Source of the DNA: Pseudomonadota bacterium | GTDB lineage: Bacteria; Pseudomonadota; Alphaproteobacteria; RF32; CAG-239 | NCBI GenBank assembly: GCA_018362935.1 | Contig: JAHALQ010000009.1 | Location: forward strand, 37,996-101,995 | Direction of reading: 5' to 3' | DNA: 64,000 nucleotides | Shown here: positions 51,751 to 61,352 of the stretch, piece by piece | How the letters are laid out: each line of letters begins with the position of its first letter | How positions within the stretch are numbered: position 1 is the stretch's first letter | The notes under the pieces: model-generated | The model's input: only the letters and a program-made list of their open reading frames with translations | Database searches by the model: none | Told to the model about the DNA's origin: nothing | Program-made: the position numbers and the translations under genes

Positions 51751-53403
51751 TTATTTGCGCATGTCCTTTATCACTTTAATCAGATTTTCAGTTGAGCTGT
51801 CATGCGCAACGCTGCTGGCATTGCTTTGCAATTCGGGAAGAATGCTCAAGGCCATTTGCTTGCCCAGTTCGACACCCATTTGGTCAAAGGAGTCAATATT
51901 CCAGATAACTCCTTCGACAAACGTCTTGTGTTCATAAGCCGCAATCAGCATGCCCAATGCATAAGGATCGATTTTTTTGAACACAAATGTGTTGGACGGA
52001 CGGTTACCGGAGAAACTTTTATATTTTTTGAGGGCAAAAGCTTCTTCCTTGCTCTTGCCTGCTTTAATCATTTCTTCATATGCTTCGGTCGAAGTCTTGC
52101 CGCGCATCAGAGCTTCGCCCTGCGCCAGCACGTTTGCCACCAATATCTCATGATGGTCGCCGATTTCGTTGTGAGAAATGGCCGGAATAATAAAATCGCA
52201 CGGCACAATTGACGTTCCCTGATGAATCATCTGGAAAAACGAATGCTGGACATCGGTTCCCGGCCCTCCGAACAAAACCGGAGAAGTGTCGTATTTTACA
52301 AACTTCTCTTCATTATTGACCGATTTGCCGTTGCTTTCCATAACCAGCTGCTGCAAATAAGCCGGAACAAATTGCAGATATTGGTCATAAGGGATAACCG
52401 CCACATTGCCGAACTTGAAGAAATTGCGATACCAGATTTCGAGCAGCGCCATAATAACCGGAATATTATCGGCAAAATCCGTATTCTTAAAATGCATGTC
52501 CATGGCATGGGCGCCGTCCAGCATTTTGTCAAAATTATCCATTCCGACGGCAATGGCGATAGACAGGCCGATAGCCGACCACATGGAATAGCGTCCGCCG
52601 ACAAAATCCCAGAACTCAAACATGTTGTCGACATTAATGCCGAACTTGGCAACTTCTTTGGCATTGGTTGAAACGGCCACAAAATGCTTGGCAACGGCAT
52701 GTTCACCCAGCGCATCGACCAGCCATTTGCGGCAGGTTCGCGCATTGGTAAGGGTTTCTATCGTTGTAAATGTTTTGGAACAAACGATAAACAGCGTTTC
52801 TTCCGGATTGACCTTACTCAGAACTTCCGCGCAGGCCGTACCGTCAATATTGGAAATAAAATAACATTTCAAATCTTTGGCCCAATAACGCTTTAATGCC
52901 TCACAGGCCATTTTCGGCCCCAAATCCGAGCCGCCGATGCCGATGTTGACGATATTGGTCAGTTTTTTGCCTGTATGCCCGGTAAAAGTGCCGAGCCGAA
53001 CGGATTCCGAGAATTTGCGCATTTTGCCCAGAACTTCGTTAATTTTCGGCATAACGTTTTTGCCGTCGACATAAATCGGCGTATTGGCACGGTTGCGCAG
53101 CGCGACGTGCAAAACGGCGCGATTTTCGGTCTGGTTAATTTTTTCACCGGCAAACATCGCTTGAATTTTCTCATCAACTTTGCGTTCTTTCGCCAACAGC
53201 AATAAAGCCTTTTTAATACGGTCGTTAATTCTGTTTTTGGAATAGTCAAAAATTAGGTTGTCAAGTTTCAGACTGTATTTTTCAGCCCGCTGCGGATCTT
53301 TGGCAAACATGTCCTTCATTTCTGCGCCGCAAAATTTCTTATAACATTTTTCCAAATGTTTCCAGCTTTTGAGTTTGTTGACTTCCAATTTTCTTCCAAA
53401 CAT
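51751..53403 (-). CDS. pgi: glucose-6-phosphate isomerase
   Basis: 550-aa phosphoglucose isomerase that interconverts glucose 6-phosphate and fructose 6-phosphate. Visible signatures: IGIGGSDLGPKMACEALK, FIVCSKTFTTIETLTNA, GGRYSMWSAIGLSIA with catalytic residues, and SFDQMGVELGK near the C-terminus. The length is that of the E. coli-type enzyme. It lies between the M16 pair and mutL on one transcript. Confidence 0.96.
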   Translation of the reverse strand: MFGRKLEVNKLKSWKHLEKCYKKFCGAEMKDMFAKDPQRAEKYSLKLDNLIFDYSKNRINDRIKKALLLLAKERKVDEKIQAMFAGEKINQTENRAVLHVALRNRANTPIYVDGKNVMPKINEVLGKMRKFSESVRLGTFTGHTGKKLTNIVNIGIGGSDLGPKMACEALKRYWAKDLKCYFISNIDGTACAEVLSKVNPEETLFIVCSKTFTTIETLTNARTCRKWLVDALGEHAVAKHFVAVSTNAKEVAKFGINVDNMFEFWDFVGGRYSMWSAIGLSIAIAVGMDNFDKMLDGAHAMDMHFKNTDFADNIPVIMALLEIWYRNFFKFGNVAVIPYDQYLQFVPAYLQQLVMESNGKSVNNEEKFVKYDTSPVLFGGPGTDVQHSFFQMIHQGTSIVPCDFIIPAISHNEIGDHHEILVANVLAQGEALMRGKTSTEAYEEMIKAGKSKEEAFALKKYKSFSGNRPSNTFVFKKIDPYALGMLIAAYEHKTFVEGVIWNIDSFDQMGVELGKQMALSILPELQSNASSVAHDSSTENLIKVIKDMRK

Positions 53404-53423
53404 TTACTCTTCTCCTTATCGTC

Positions 53424-54821
53424 CTAAAAACTTCCAATTTTGACGCTAACCATTTGCGGAACAAAATATTTTTTGATAACCCGGTTAACATTTTCCAAAT
53501 TGATTTGGCTGATATATTCGTTTCTTTTTTGCAAAAAATCCAGCCCTAAATTATACTTTTGCATCATCGCCAGCATCGCGGAAATATTTTCTATCGAGGC
53601 AAACCTCAGATTATTCGAAGCGGTCAGATATTTTTTGGCTTTGTCCAGCTCTTCCTGGGTGATGCCCTTGGCTCCAAACTCGCGCCATTGTTCTTCAAAC
53701 AGTTTCTCCGCCTCGGCATATTTGTCCTTGGTCGCGGCAAACCCGGCCGCAATCAAAGGCGCTTTGTCGTCAAGCTGCAAATAGGAATAGACGCCGTAGG
53801 TCAGCCCTTTTTCCTCGCGGATTTTTTGAGATAATCTGGATGTCAGTCCGGCGCCGCCCAAAACATAATTGGCAACGTAAAGCGGATAAAAGTCTTCATC
53901 GGTGCGTCCCGCGCCTTTCACTGCCATAAGCGTGATATTCTGGCCGATATTGCGGTCAATCGTGCGGCTGCGCCCGTCAAACTGCAAATCTGCATTACGC
54001 ACGAAATTAAGGCTCCCGTTTTCGGGCACGCCCCGAAACATCATGTCCAACAGACGTGCGCCCTCGGCCTCATTGATATCGCCGGCAATGCCTACCAGCA
54101 GATTTTTGGCAATAAGCTTATTTTTCACAAAACGGTGCAGTTTCGCCTGGTCGACAGCCTCAATATCAGCCTCGCGCCCAAGCGGATTTCGCGCATATGG
54201 ATGAGAACCGTACAACTCTTTATTAAATTCCAGGAGCAAAACCTGATTGGGATTCTCGTTTTGCCGGCGCAAAGCGTTGAGCATTTGCATTTTGACCCGG
54301 ATAACATCATCCGCTTCAAACCGCGGTTCGGTCAAAATCAGGTTAAACAGCTCTGCCGCCCGCGTCAGATTATCCTTGGTCGTCAGCATGCTGCCCGTAA
54401 AATCGTCCTTGTCCGCCGCAAAATTAATTTTTATTGCCCTCGTTTCAAGCTCTTCCTTCAACATATCGGACGAATATGTCCCGGCACCCTCGCCCAGCAA
54501 AGCGGCGGCCATTCCCGCTATGCCCTGTTCATCGGCATTGTCGCTGGCATAACCGGCGTTTTTAAACATAAAGCTGACGCTGACAATCGGATTCTCTTTA
54601 TCTTCCAAAAGATAAGCCCCAACTTTGGTCTTTTGCCCGAAGATTTCCTTCACGTCCGCTTTAAACTGAACATTCTTAAGTTCAGAATTGGCAGCCAGCT
54701 TGTCCAGCTCTGTCTGGCTGAAAGGCCTTGTCACAGGGGCAAACCAATAACCGGCAGCCAAGATAGCCGTAAAAACCAACCAGCCCCAGTGAGAATTGCG
54801 TTTGCGGCACCTACTGCGCAT
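53424..54821 (-). CDS. M16-family peptidase-like protein (non-catalytic partner)
   Basis: 465-aa exported or membrane-anchored protein with an N-terminal hydrophobic segment (about residues 12-26) and the insulinase/pitrilysin (M16) fold. The zinc motif H-x-x-E-H is absent where expected (GIAGMAAALLGEGAG), while the C-terminal domain keeps the substrate-side motif REEKGLTYGVYSYLQ. Such proteins pair with an active M16 partner. The start overlaps the end of the next gene upstream by 11 bp. Confidence 0.88.
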   Translation of the reverse strand: MRSRCRKRNSHWGWLVFTAILAAGYWFAPVTRPFSQTELDKLAANSELKNVQFKADVKEIFGQKTKVGAYLLEDKENPIVSVSFMFKNAGYASDNADEQGIAGMAAALLGEGAGTYSSDMLKEELETRAIKINFAADKDDFTGSMLTTKDNLTRAAELFNLILTEPRFEADDVIRVKMQMLNALRRQNENPNQVLLLEFNKELYGSHPYARNPLGREADIEAVDQAKLHRFVKNKLIAKNLLVGIAGDINEAEGARLLDMMFRGVPENGSLNFVRNADLQFDGRSRTIDRNIGQNITLMAVKGAGRTDEDFYPLYVANYVLGGAGLTSRLSQKIREEKGLTYGVYSYLQLDDKAPLIAAGFAATKDKYAEAEKLFEEQWREFGAKGITQEELDKAKKYLTASNNLRFASIENISAMLAMMQKYNLGLDFLQKRNEYISQINLENVNRVIKKYFVPQMVSVKIGSF

Positions 54822-56157
54822 CAGAACCTCCCCCGGGATACAGTATTCCGGTAACCTGCGGCGCCATAGCGGTCATTTCCGCCGCCGCGTTTTTAACATC
54901 GCGGTAATCAACCGCCTTAATTTTGTCGGCCTGATTCTCAATTTCACTGAGAGCAACGCCGACGCTACGCATTGAACCGACGATATAGGCGGCATCTTCG
55001 GGATTATCGCGCAAATAGACAAGACCGGCGAGCATTTTTTGTTTGGTTTTCTGCACTTCGTCCAAACTCAGTTCGTCCAAAGCTTCTTTCCATGCTTTCT
55101 CAAGACTCGCTTCCAGTTCTTCCGCGGTCACCCCGTCAGCCGGCACTGCGCCGATTGTAAACACGCCGTAACTTTTGGACAGAGGGTTATAATCAACGCT
55201 GGCACTCAAGGCTTTTTTTTGCTGCAAAACCAGCTTTTTATAAAGTTTGGAGGTTTCCCCCTCGCCCATATATGCCGCCAAAACCTGCAGAGGATAAACT
55301 TTATCCGGCGCCAAATTATACGAAGACGCGGCATACGCCCGCAGCAGTCTCGGCGTTTTAACATCGGCAAGCTTTATCTCGACCCTCGAGCGGTTGTTGT
55401 TGAGCCGCGGAAATATCTTAGGGTTCGGTGTTTTGGCCGCAGCGGGAATTTTACCGTAATATTTTTCCGCCAGTTTTTTGGCGGTGGCAGCGTCAATATC
55501 GCCGGACAAAACCAAAACGGCCTGCTGCGGAACATATTTTTCGCGATAATACGCTTCAACGTCGGCCTTGCCCAAATTTAAGATTTCTTCTTCCGTACCG
55601 GTCACCGGCCGCCCGTACGGACTGTCCTGCCACAAGACCCGGCGGATTTCTTCGCCGAATTGGGCAATCGGATTATTGTCAATCCGCTGTTTGCGTTCCT
55701 GAAACACAATATCGCGCTCCAAGGCAAAATCGTCATCGCTGATTTGCAGGTTAGACATGCGGTCGGCTTCCAAAAACATCGCCAGTTCCAGCCGGCTGAC
55801 ATCCAGCAGCTGATGATAAGACGTCACGTCCAAGCTCGTAAACGCGTTGCTTTCGGCACCGTTTTCTTCCATCAGGCGGTTGAATTCCTGTCCTTTGACT
55901 TTTTTCGTTCCGCGAAACATCAGGTGTTCCAGCAGGTGCGCGCTGCCGCCTTTGCCGGGCGCTTCCTCAACGCTGCCGGTCTTATACCACACCATATGTT
56001 TGACAATCGGCGCGCGGTGATTCGGCACCACAATAACTTCCAAACCATTTTCCAGCACAAAATTCTGCGCATTAAAAAGCTTTGCTTGTGTATCAAAGCA
56101 CACAAGCATTGCTAAAATTATCAACAGGTTACGCTTTTGTTTTAACACAAAACCCAA
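54811..56157 (-). CDS. M16-family zinc peptidase
   Basis: 448-aa periplasmic zinc peptidase with a signal peptide (to about residue 25) and the inverted zinc motif HLLEH near residue 70 (GGSAHLLEHLMFRGT), with the downstream Glu in the following helix. The pair with the inactive M16 protein is expected to form a heterodimer that degrades peptides. It follows the DUF3035 lipoprotein by 3 bp. Confidence 0.92.
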   Translation of the reverse strand: MGFVLKQKRNLLIILAMLVCFDTQAKLFNAQNFVLENGLEVIVVPNHRAPIVKHMVWYKTGSVEEAPGKGGSAHLLEHLMFRGTKKVKGQEFNRLMEENGAESNAFTSLDVTSYHQLLDVSRLELAMFLEADRMSNLQISDDDFALERDIVFQERKQRIDNNPIAQFGEEIRRVLWQDSPYGRPVTGTEEEILNLGKADVEAYYREKYVPQQAVLVLSGDIDAATAKKLAEKYYGKIPAAAKTPNPKIFPRLNNNRSRVEIKLADVKTPRLLRAYAASSYNLAPDKVYPLQVLAAYMGEGETSKLYKKLVLQQKKALSASVDYNPLSKSYGVFTIGAVPADGVTAEELEASLEKAWKEALDELSLDEVQKTKQKMLAGLVYLRDNPEDAAYIVGSMRSVGVALSEIENQADKIKAVDYRDVKNAAAEMTAMAPQVTGILYPGGGSDAQ

Positions 56158-56160
56158 ATA

Positions 56161-56343
56161 TTATTCCTCCTGCTGCGTATCTGCCACCGGACGCAAATCA
56201 TACTCCGGCGGAACCGACAGTGGCTGGCGGACGGTCACCATACTTTCGTCAGGCGCTTTTTTTGCAATGCCGAGCTTTTCTTTGGTCAGGCCGCAGCCGC
56301 TTAAAATTCCTGTCAGGACTAAAACAAATACAATCTTTTTCAT
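56161..56343 (-). CDS. DUF3035 small lipoprotein
   Basis: 60-aa lipoprotein with lipobox LSGC at residues 14-17. The mature part includes KKAPDESMVTVRQPLSVPPE and YDLRP, the DUF3035 signature of alphaproteobacteria, where it stands next to lspA. It is shorter than most relatives, which run past 100 aa. It overlaps the lspA stop by 4 bp. Confidence 0.85.
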   Translation of the reverse strand: MKKIVFVLVLTGILSGCGLTKEKLGIAKKAPDESMVTVRQPLSVPPEYDLRPVADTQQEE

Positions 56344-56816
56344 TTTTGCTTTTCCTCTTTCTTAATAAATATGCTTTGAATAATCAAAATCACTGCGCCG
56401 GCGCAAATAAAGCTGTCCGCCAGATTAAAGGCCGGCCAGTGGCTGTCCGCGATATGAAAGTCCAAAAAGTCAAACACAGCGCCGAGCCGCACGCGGTCAA
56501 TCACATTTCCTATCGCGCCGCCGATAACCATTCCCAGGGCTGCCTGCGCCAGACGGTCGCGTTCATTCTTAAGCCAGACAATCAACGCAATAACAATCAC
56601 CCCGGCAACAACCGACAGCATAATCGCGCCGGCTGAACCGTAATCATTAAACATTGAGAAGCTCACGCCGGTATTCCAGGCCCGCACCCAGTTGAAAAAC
56701 GGCGTTACCTCTATCACAGCCTGCTCTCCGAGAACCTCGTTCAACATATAATATTTGCTCAGTTGATCAAACAAAACGACAACCAATGCAATTGCAAATC
56801 CTAAAAACACACTCAA
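56340..56816 (-). CDS. lspA: lipoprotein signal peptidase
   Basis: 158-aa inner-membrane aspartyl protease that removes signal peptides from prolipoproteins. Four helices; the catalytic aspartates are in GNVIDRVRLG and FNLADSFI. FDQLSKYYMLNE is the typical first motif. It heads the operon that includes a lipoprotein gene next to it. Confidence 0.95.
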   Translation of the reverse strand: MSVFLGFAIALVVVLFDQLSKYYMLNEVLGEQAVIEVTPFFNWVRAWNTGVSFSMFNDYGSAGAIMLSVVAGVIVIALIVWLKNERDRLAQAALGMVIGGAIGNVIDRVRLGAVFDFLDFHIADSHWPAFNLADSFICAGAVILIIQSIFIKKEEKQK

Positions 56817-56905
56817 CTCCTGATTTCAAAAATACAATCTGTGCCGATTATAGCCTATAATCGCCAAATAAAAAGCAATAAGTCAAAGATATGCAAAGCT
56901 TTTCG

Positions 56906-58336
56906 CTAAAGCAAAAATGCTTTCGCCAGCCCCAGAAATACAAAGAAACCGCCGGAATCGGTCATGGCAATCAGAAAAACGCCCGAAGCAATTGCCGGAT
57001 CCACCTTAAAACGGTTCAGCGTCAGCGGAATCAAAATCCCTGCAAGCGAGGCGATTGTCAGGTTAATCAGCATGGCCAGCGCGATGATAAACGGAATAAC
57101 CCGGTAATCCGGAAACCAAAAATGCGTAATTACGCCGATAAGCCCGGCAAACAGCATCCCGTTCATCAGACCGACCAGAAACTCTTTGACAATCATCCGC
57201 AGCGTATTGCCCGATGTCAGTTCTTTGGTTGCCAGCGCACGCACCACAACCGCCAATGTCTGCTGCCCGGTTGTACCGCCCATCGACGCGACAATCGGCA
57301 TCAAAACCGCCAGAACCGATATCTGCGCAATAACTTCCTGAAAGCCTTTGACGACCGAGGCGGCAATAATGGTTGCAAAAAGATTGGTTATCAGCCATAT
57401 AACCCGCGACCGGAAAATGGACAGCGGCGAACGGAACACGTCGCCTTCCTCGGTACCTGACAACAGCATGATATCTTCTGATGCCTCTTCATGGATAACT
57501 TCCATCGCATCGTCAATGGAAATCACACCGATTAAATGCCCTTTGTTGTCCACCACCATGGCTGAACGCCAGCCGTATTCGCGGAACATGTGTGCCACCT
57601 CTTCCTGGTCGGTGTCCACCTTAATCGGCACAATTTCCCCGTCCATAATATCATACAGATTATCCGTCGGCTTGGCACGAACCAGCTTATCCAGCGCGAT
57701 TTGCCCGGTCGGATGGTATTTCTCGTCCGTCAGGCAAATTTCATAGAAGTCTTCTGGCAGTTCTTCGTTTTTAAGCAGATATTCCTTGGCTTCTTTGACG
57801 CTCCACCAGTCGGGCATGCTGACAAACTCGCGCGACATCAGGCGTCCGGCCGAATCCTCGGGATACGACATCGAAGACTGTACCTGATGTTTCAGCTCGG
57901 GATCAAGTTTTTGAATAATGCTGTTTTGTTCGTTTTCGTCAAGGTGTTCCAAAATCTCGACGACTTCGTCAGAATCCAGTTCATTGGCAATTTTGACAAT
58001 CTGCGGTTCGTTGAGGCTGTCAATAACCTGTTCCTGGACAACGTCGTTTAATTCCGGAAAAACTTCCGGATTGATTTTATCGCCCAGAATTTCCACCAGC
58101 TGGGTGCGCAAATGCAGCGGCAGCGCTTCAATAAGGTGCGCCAAATCATATTCCGACAATCCTTCGACAATTTTGCGGACATGAATCGCGTCATTTTCAT
58201 GCAGGGCAATTTTAACTGATTTGACAAACTTCGGCCCCAGCCCCAAAATCGGAGCCTGCTCGCTGAGAAGTTTCTTTTTTTTCTTGAGAGTTTTGGATGA
58301 CTTGGGAAGTAATTTACGCTTAACACGTTTGCTCAT
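56906..58336 (-). CDS. mgtE: magnesium transporter MgtE
   Basis: 476-aa Mg2+ channel. The cytoplasmic N domain (HLIEALPLHLRTQLVEILG), two CBS domains (around 165-290, with VDTDQEEVAHMFREYGWRSAMV), and five C-terminal helices with the pore motif PIVASMGGTTGQQTLAV are all present. An N-terminal Lys-rich extension (to about residue 25) is unusual but short. It stands alone, with tRNA-Leu 80 bp upstream. Confidence 0.94.
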   Translation of the reverse strand: MSKRVKRKLLPKSSKTLKKKKKLLSEQAPILGLGPKFVKSVKIALHENDAIHVRKIVEGLSEYDLAHLIEALPLHLRTQLVEILGDKINPEVFPELNDVVQEQVIDSLNEPQIVKIANELDSDEVVEILEHLDENEQNSIIQKLDPELKHQVQSSMSYPEDSAGRLMSREFVSMPDWWSVKEAKEYLLKNEELPEDFYEICLTDEKYHPTGQIALDKLVRAKPTDNLYDIMDGEIVPIKVDTDQEEVAHMFREYGWRSAMVVDNKGHLIGVISIDDAMEVIHEEASEDIMLLSGTEEGDVFRSPLSIFRSRVIWLITNLFATIIAASVVKGFQEVIAQISVLAVLMPIVASMGGTTGQQTLAVVVRALATKELTSGNTLRMIVKEFLVGLMNGMLFAGLIGVITHFWFPDYRVIPFIIALAMLINLTIASLAGILIPLTLNRFKVDPAIASGVFLIAMTDSGGFFVFLGLAKAFLL

Positions 58337-58415
58337 TGTGCCCTCCCTGACGTCATAATATGGAAATACTTGAGAAACTGTGGCCGTTGAAGCCGGCCAG
58401 TCTGAAAAGCTTTAA

Positions 58416-58501
58416 TGGTGCGGTCAAGAAGACTCGAACTTCCATGGGCTTAGCCCACAACCACCTCAAGGTTGCGCGTCTACCAATTTCGCCATGACCG
58501 C
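58416..58501 (-). tRNA. tRNA-Leu (anticodon GAG)
   Basis: 86-nt tRNA with a long variable arm. Acceptor GCGGTCA pairs with TGACCGC; anticodon loop TTGAGGT gives GAG; T-arm AGTTCGAGTC; 3' ACCA encoded. Unlike the other two tRNA genes here, its 3' end is not duplicated. Confidence 0.94.
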
Positions 58502-58721
58502 ATATAACATCAAAGCTGTGCTTACACATAAAGCAGAAATAAAAATAAATCAAGTTTTTTTTGCAAATGGGGAAAAGATTTTTGAAAAAACATCTGGAAA
58601 CCGCACCCCATAAGAAAAAACGGATAACTTGCGCAGATAATAAGATTTTAGAACAAAAGCACCGGAATGTAAAAAAATACATGAGGACGCTTATGTTCGT
58701 AAAACCTGTATCAGGTGCCGG
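58502..58721. other. gene-free spacer before tRNA-Leu
   Basis: About 220 AT-rich bases between DUF502 and tRNA-Leu. It must hold the tRNA promoter on the minus strand. I see no gene. Confidence 0.4.
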
Positions 58722-59429
58722 TTAGATGTTTTTTCCTTTTTTCTTAGGTTCGGTCAGCCCGCCCGTCACCACATATTTCAGCCCCTCTTCTACGCTCATC
58801 GAAAGCTCGATAACGTCTTCTTTGGGTACAAAAATCAGAAAGCCGGAAGTCGGGTTCGGTGTCGTCGGAATAAACACGCCAATCATTTCGCCCGGCAGAT
58901 TCTCTTTTACTTCGCCTTTCAGTTCGGCGCTGACAAATCCCAAAATCCATATTCCCTTGCGCGGATATTCAAGCATAACGACCTTTTTAAAAGCTTGAGT
59001 TTTGCTTGAAAAGAATGTTTCAAACACCTGTTTTAACAATGAATAAACCGTTGATATCAGTGGCATTTTATACAGCAGCCACTCGCCCAGCCGCAAGAAG
59101 AAGCTTCCTAAAAATCCGGCCGCAAACATTCCCACCAGAATCAGCGCGACAACCAAAATAATCAATCCGATGCCGGGCACCGTAACCGGAAAAATATCAT
59201 CAAACTTATATTGCGGCGGCAAAATCTGATTAACCAGGCGGTCAATCCAGAAAATAAATTTATAAGCCATGTAAAAAGTTATCGCCACCGGCGCCGTTAC
59301 CAGAATGCCGGTAAACAGATAAGCCCGCAGCTTGGCGCCGAGCTTCATAAACACGGCGCGCTCGCGTTCCAGGCGGATACGTTTGATATTCAATGCTCTT
59401 TTTTTGACTTCAAAATCTTCTTTCGCCAT
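58722..59429 (-). CDS. DUF502 membrane protein
   Basis: 235-aa DUF502-family protein with two hydrophobic helices (about residues 33-55 and 80-105) and a soluble domain bearing the family motif GVFIPTTPNPTSGFLIFVP. The function is unknown; it is widespread in proteobacteria and related plant proteins. The N-terminus is basic and helical and longer than in most relatives. It follows recJ by 31 bp. Confidence 0.88.
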   Translation of the reverse strand: MAKEDFEVKKRALNIKRIRLERERAVFMKLGAKLRAYLFTGILVTAPVAITFYMAYKFIFWIDRLVNQILPPQYKFDDIFPVTVPGIGLIILVVALILVGMFAAGFLGSFFLRLGEWLLYKMPLISTVYSLLKQVFETFFSSKTQAFKKVVMLEYPRKGIWILGFVSAELKGEVKENLPGEMIGVFIPTTPNPTSGFLIFVPKEDVIELSMSVEEGLKYVVTGGLTEPKKKGKNI

Positions 59430-59460
59430 TTTTCATCCTTAAACCTGCGCCAAATCAGAC

Positions 59461-61233
59461 TTATCCGGCGCGCTTAATGTCTTCTATTATAAACTGTGCT
59501 TCGTTTCTGCCCTGCCATCTGTCGCGGCGCAATACGCCGACGACGTCAAAACTGTCGCCTTTGGCCGTCAGCATCGCCTGCCCGATGTCGTTGTCACCGA
59601 CACGGAAAGCCATACCTTTCAGGCTGCCGCCGTTACCCGACGACAAAATACAGCGCACATGCCCGACACCGACCATGGCCGGCTTAATCAGGCGGACGTT
59701 TCTCAGTAAAATCAGCGGTTCTTTATTACCGGCGCCGTATGGTTCCAGCTTTTCAAGATAATCAATCATTTCGACATTGGCAGCGGCAGCATCCAAAACC
59801 GCGTCGATATCCAACACCGGCGTGATGGCTTCATCGCCGATTTTTTCCGCCACATAACGTCCGGCAAACTCGCGGAATTCCTCAATCTTATCTTCTTCCA
59901 AAGAAAAGCCCGCCGCCATCGTATGCCCGCCGCCCTTGGTCAGCAGCCCATTTTCTTTGGCGGCGATAATCAACGCCCCCAAATCGACTTGCGGAATGGA
60001 ACGCGCCGAACCTTTGACCTCGTCCGCCTCGACAGACATCACGAAAGACGGCAGATTATACCGTTCCTTGAGCTTTCCGGCAACAATGCCGATAACGCCC
60101 TGATGCCAGTCTTTCCCGGCCACAAAGGCAATCGGATAAGCCTGCGGCGTTCCTTCCAGCATTTCCATGGCCTGCAGCAAAACATAATTCTCAATATCCT
60201 TGCGCGCAACGTTGTATTCATTCAGCTTATCCGCCCAAACCTGCGCCTGATAACCGTCTTTGCAGCACAACAGCTTGTGGCTTATGTCCGCGTCGCCGAC
60301 CCGCCCGCTGGCATTAATCCGCGGCCCCAGCACATAGCCGAGATGAAACGCCGTCGGCATTTCGCTCAGACCGGCTTTGTCAATCAGCGCCGTCAGTCCG
60401 ATGTTGTTGCGGTTGGCCATAATTTTCAATCCCTGCCGCACATACGCGCGGTTTAACCCTTTGAGCGGCACAACGTCGCAAACCGTCCCCAGCGCAACCA
60501 AATCGAGCCACTTCATCAAATCCGGCTCGGGACATTCCTGCGTATAAAATTTTTGGGTTCGCAGCTCGCGGTTGACCGCCACGACAGCTATAAACACCAC
60601 GCCGACGGCCGCCATAAATTTTAAATAGGGATAATCGTTTTCCTCATCAAGGCGCTTGGGATTGACAACGGCATATATTTTCGGCAGTTTGGCTTCCGCC
60701 TCATGGTGGTCGATAACAATAACGTCCATCCCCTGAGCCGCGGCATATTCCAGAGGTTCAAACGCGGTTGTGCCGCAGTCGACGGTCACCAGCAGAGTCG
60801 CCCCTTGCGCCTTAAAATCGTTGACGGCCTGTATGCTCGGCCCGTAGCCTTCTTCCCTTTCTGGAATATGAATCAGGGGTTTAAGCCCGCAAGCCTCCAA
60901 AAACAAACGCAAAACAGAAGAAGATGTTGCGCCGTCAACGTCATAATCGCCGATAACGGCAACCTGTTCTTTTTCCGTAACGGCTTTGGCAATCCGCACG
61001 GCGGCTTTTTCCATATCTTTTAGAACATTGGGATTCGGCATCAGTTTCTGGATTTTGGGCTCCAGAAAATTTTCCGCCTCGTCGGGCGATACGCCGCGAA
61101 GCGTCAGAATTCGGGAAATTATATACGGCAGATTGTATTTCTGCATCAGCAGTTCGACCGTGCGGTCATCAGCCTGGGCAACTTTCCATAAATTGCCGCC
61201 GATTGACTTTTCTGTTTCTTCCGATGCTGACAA
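59461..61233 (-). CDS. recJ: single-strand DNA exonuclease RecJ
   Basis: 590-aa 5'-3' single-strand exonuclease of the DHH family used in recombination and mismatch repair. DHH motifs: VIGDYDVDGATSSSVLRLF, VTVDCGTTAF, VIDHHEAE and, in DHHA1, GGGHTMAAGFSLE. The C-terminal OB-fold covers the last 120 residues. It is likely co-transcribed with DUF502. Confidence 0.95.
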   Translation of the reverse strand: MSASEETEKSIGGNLWKVAQADDRTVELLMQKYNLPYIISRILTLRGVSPDEAENFLEPKIQKLMPNPNVLKDMEKAAVRIAKAVTEKEQVAVIGDYDVDGATSSSVLRLFLEACGLKPLIHIPEREEGYGPSIQAVNDFKAQGATLLVTVDCGTTAFEPLEYAAAQGMDVIVIDHHEAEAKLPKIYAVVNPKRLDEENDYPYLKFMAAVGVVFIAVVAVNRELRTQKFYTQECPEPDLMKWLDLVALGTVCDVVPLKGLNRAYVRQGLKIMANRNNIGLTALIDKAGLSEMPTAFHLGYVLGPRINASGRVGDADISHKLLCCKDGYQAQVWADKLNEYNVARKDIENYVLLQAMEMLEGTPQAYPIAFVAGKDWHQGVIGIVAGKLKERYNLPSFVMSVEADEVKGSARSIPQVDLGALIIAAKENGLLTKGGGHTMAAGFSLEEDKIEEFREFAGRYVAEKIGDEAITPVLDIDAVLDAAAANVEMIDYLEKLEPYGAGNKEPLILLRNVRLIKPAMVGVGHVRCILSSGNGGSLKGMAFRVGDNDIGQAMLTAKGDSFDVVGVLRRDRWQGRNEAQFIIEDIKRAG

Positions 61234-61270
61234 ACATGTTCTCCGCTGATAGTAAGGTTTAAGATAAACA

Positions 61271-61330
61271 AAGCGGCTTGGCAGGCTGGCAACAAATATT
61301 TAAAGTTTGCAAAACCGCGCCAAGCCGCTT
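61271..61330. repeat. 12-bp inverted repeat with long loop
   Basis: AAGCGGCTTGGC at 61271-61282 is repeated inverted at 61319-61330, with a 36-base loop. It lies between recJ and the OmpA-like gene. It may be a long terminator-like structure, but no strong T-run follows. Confidence 0.7.
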
Positions 61331-61352
61331 GAGATACTGCGTAAAAACGCCC

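Noticed and set aside
58353..58682. 109-codon minus-strand frame across tRNA-Leu
   Set aside because: It covers the tRNA gene and has a biased, unlikely composition.
61271..61330. Insertion-sequence ends
   Set aside because: The inverted repeats enclose only 36 bases and have no flanking target duplication or transposase.
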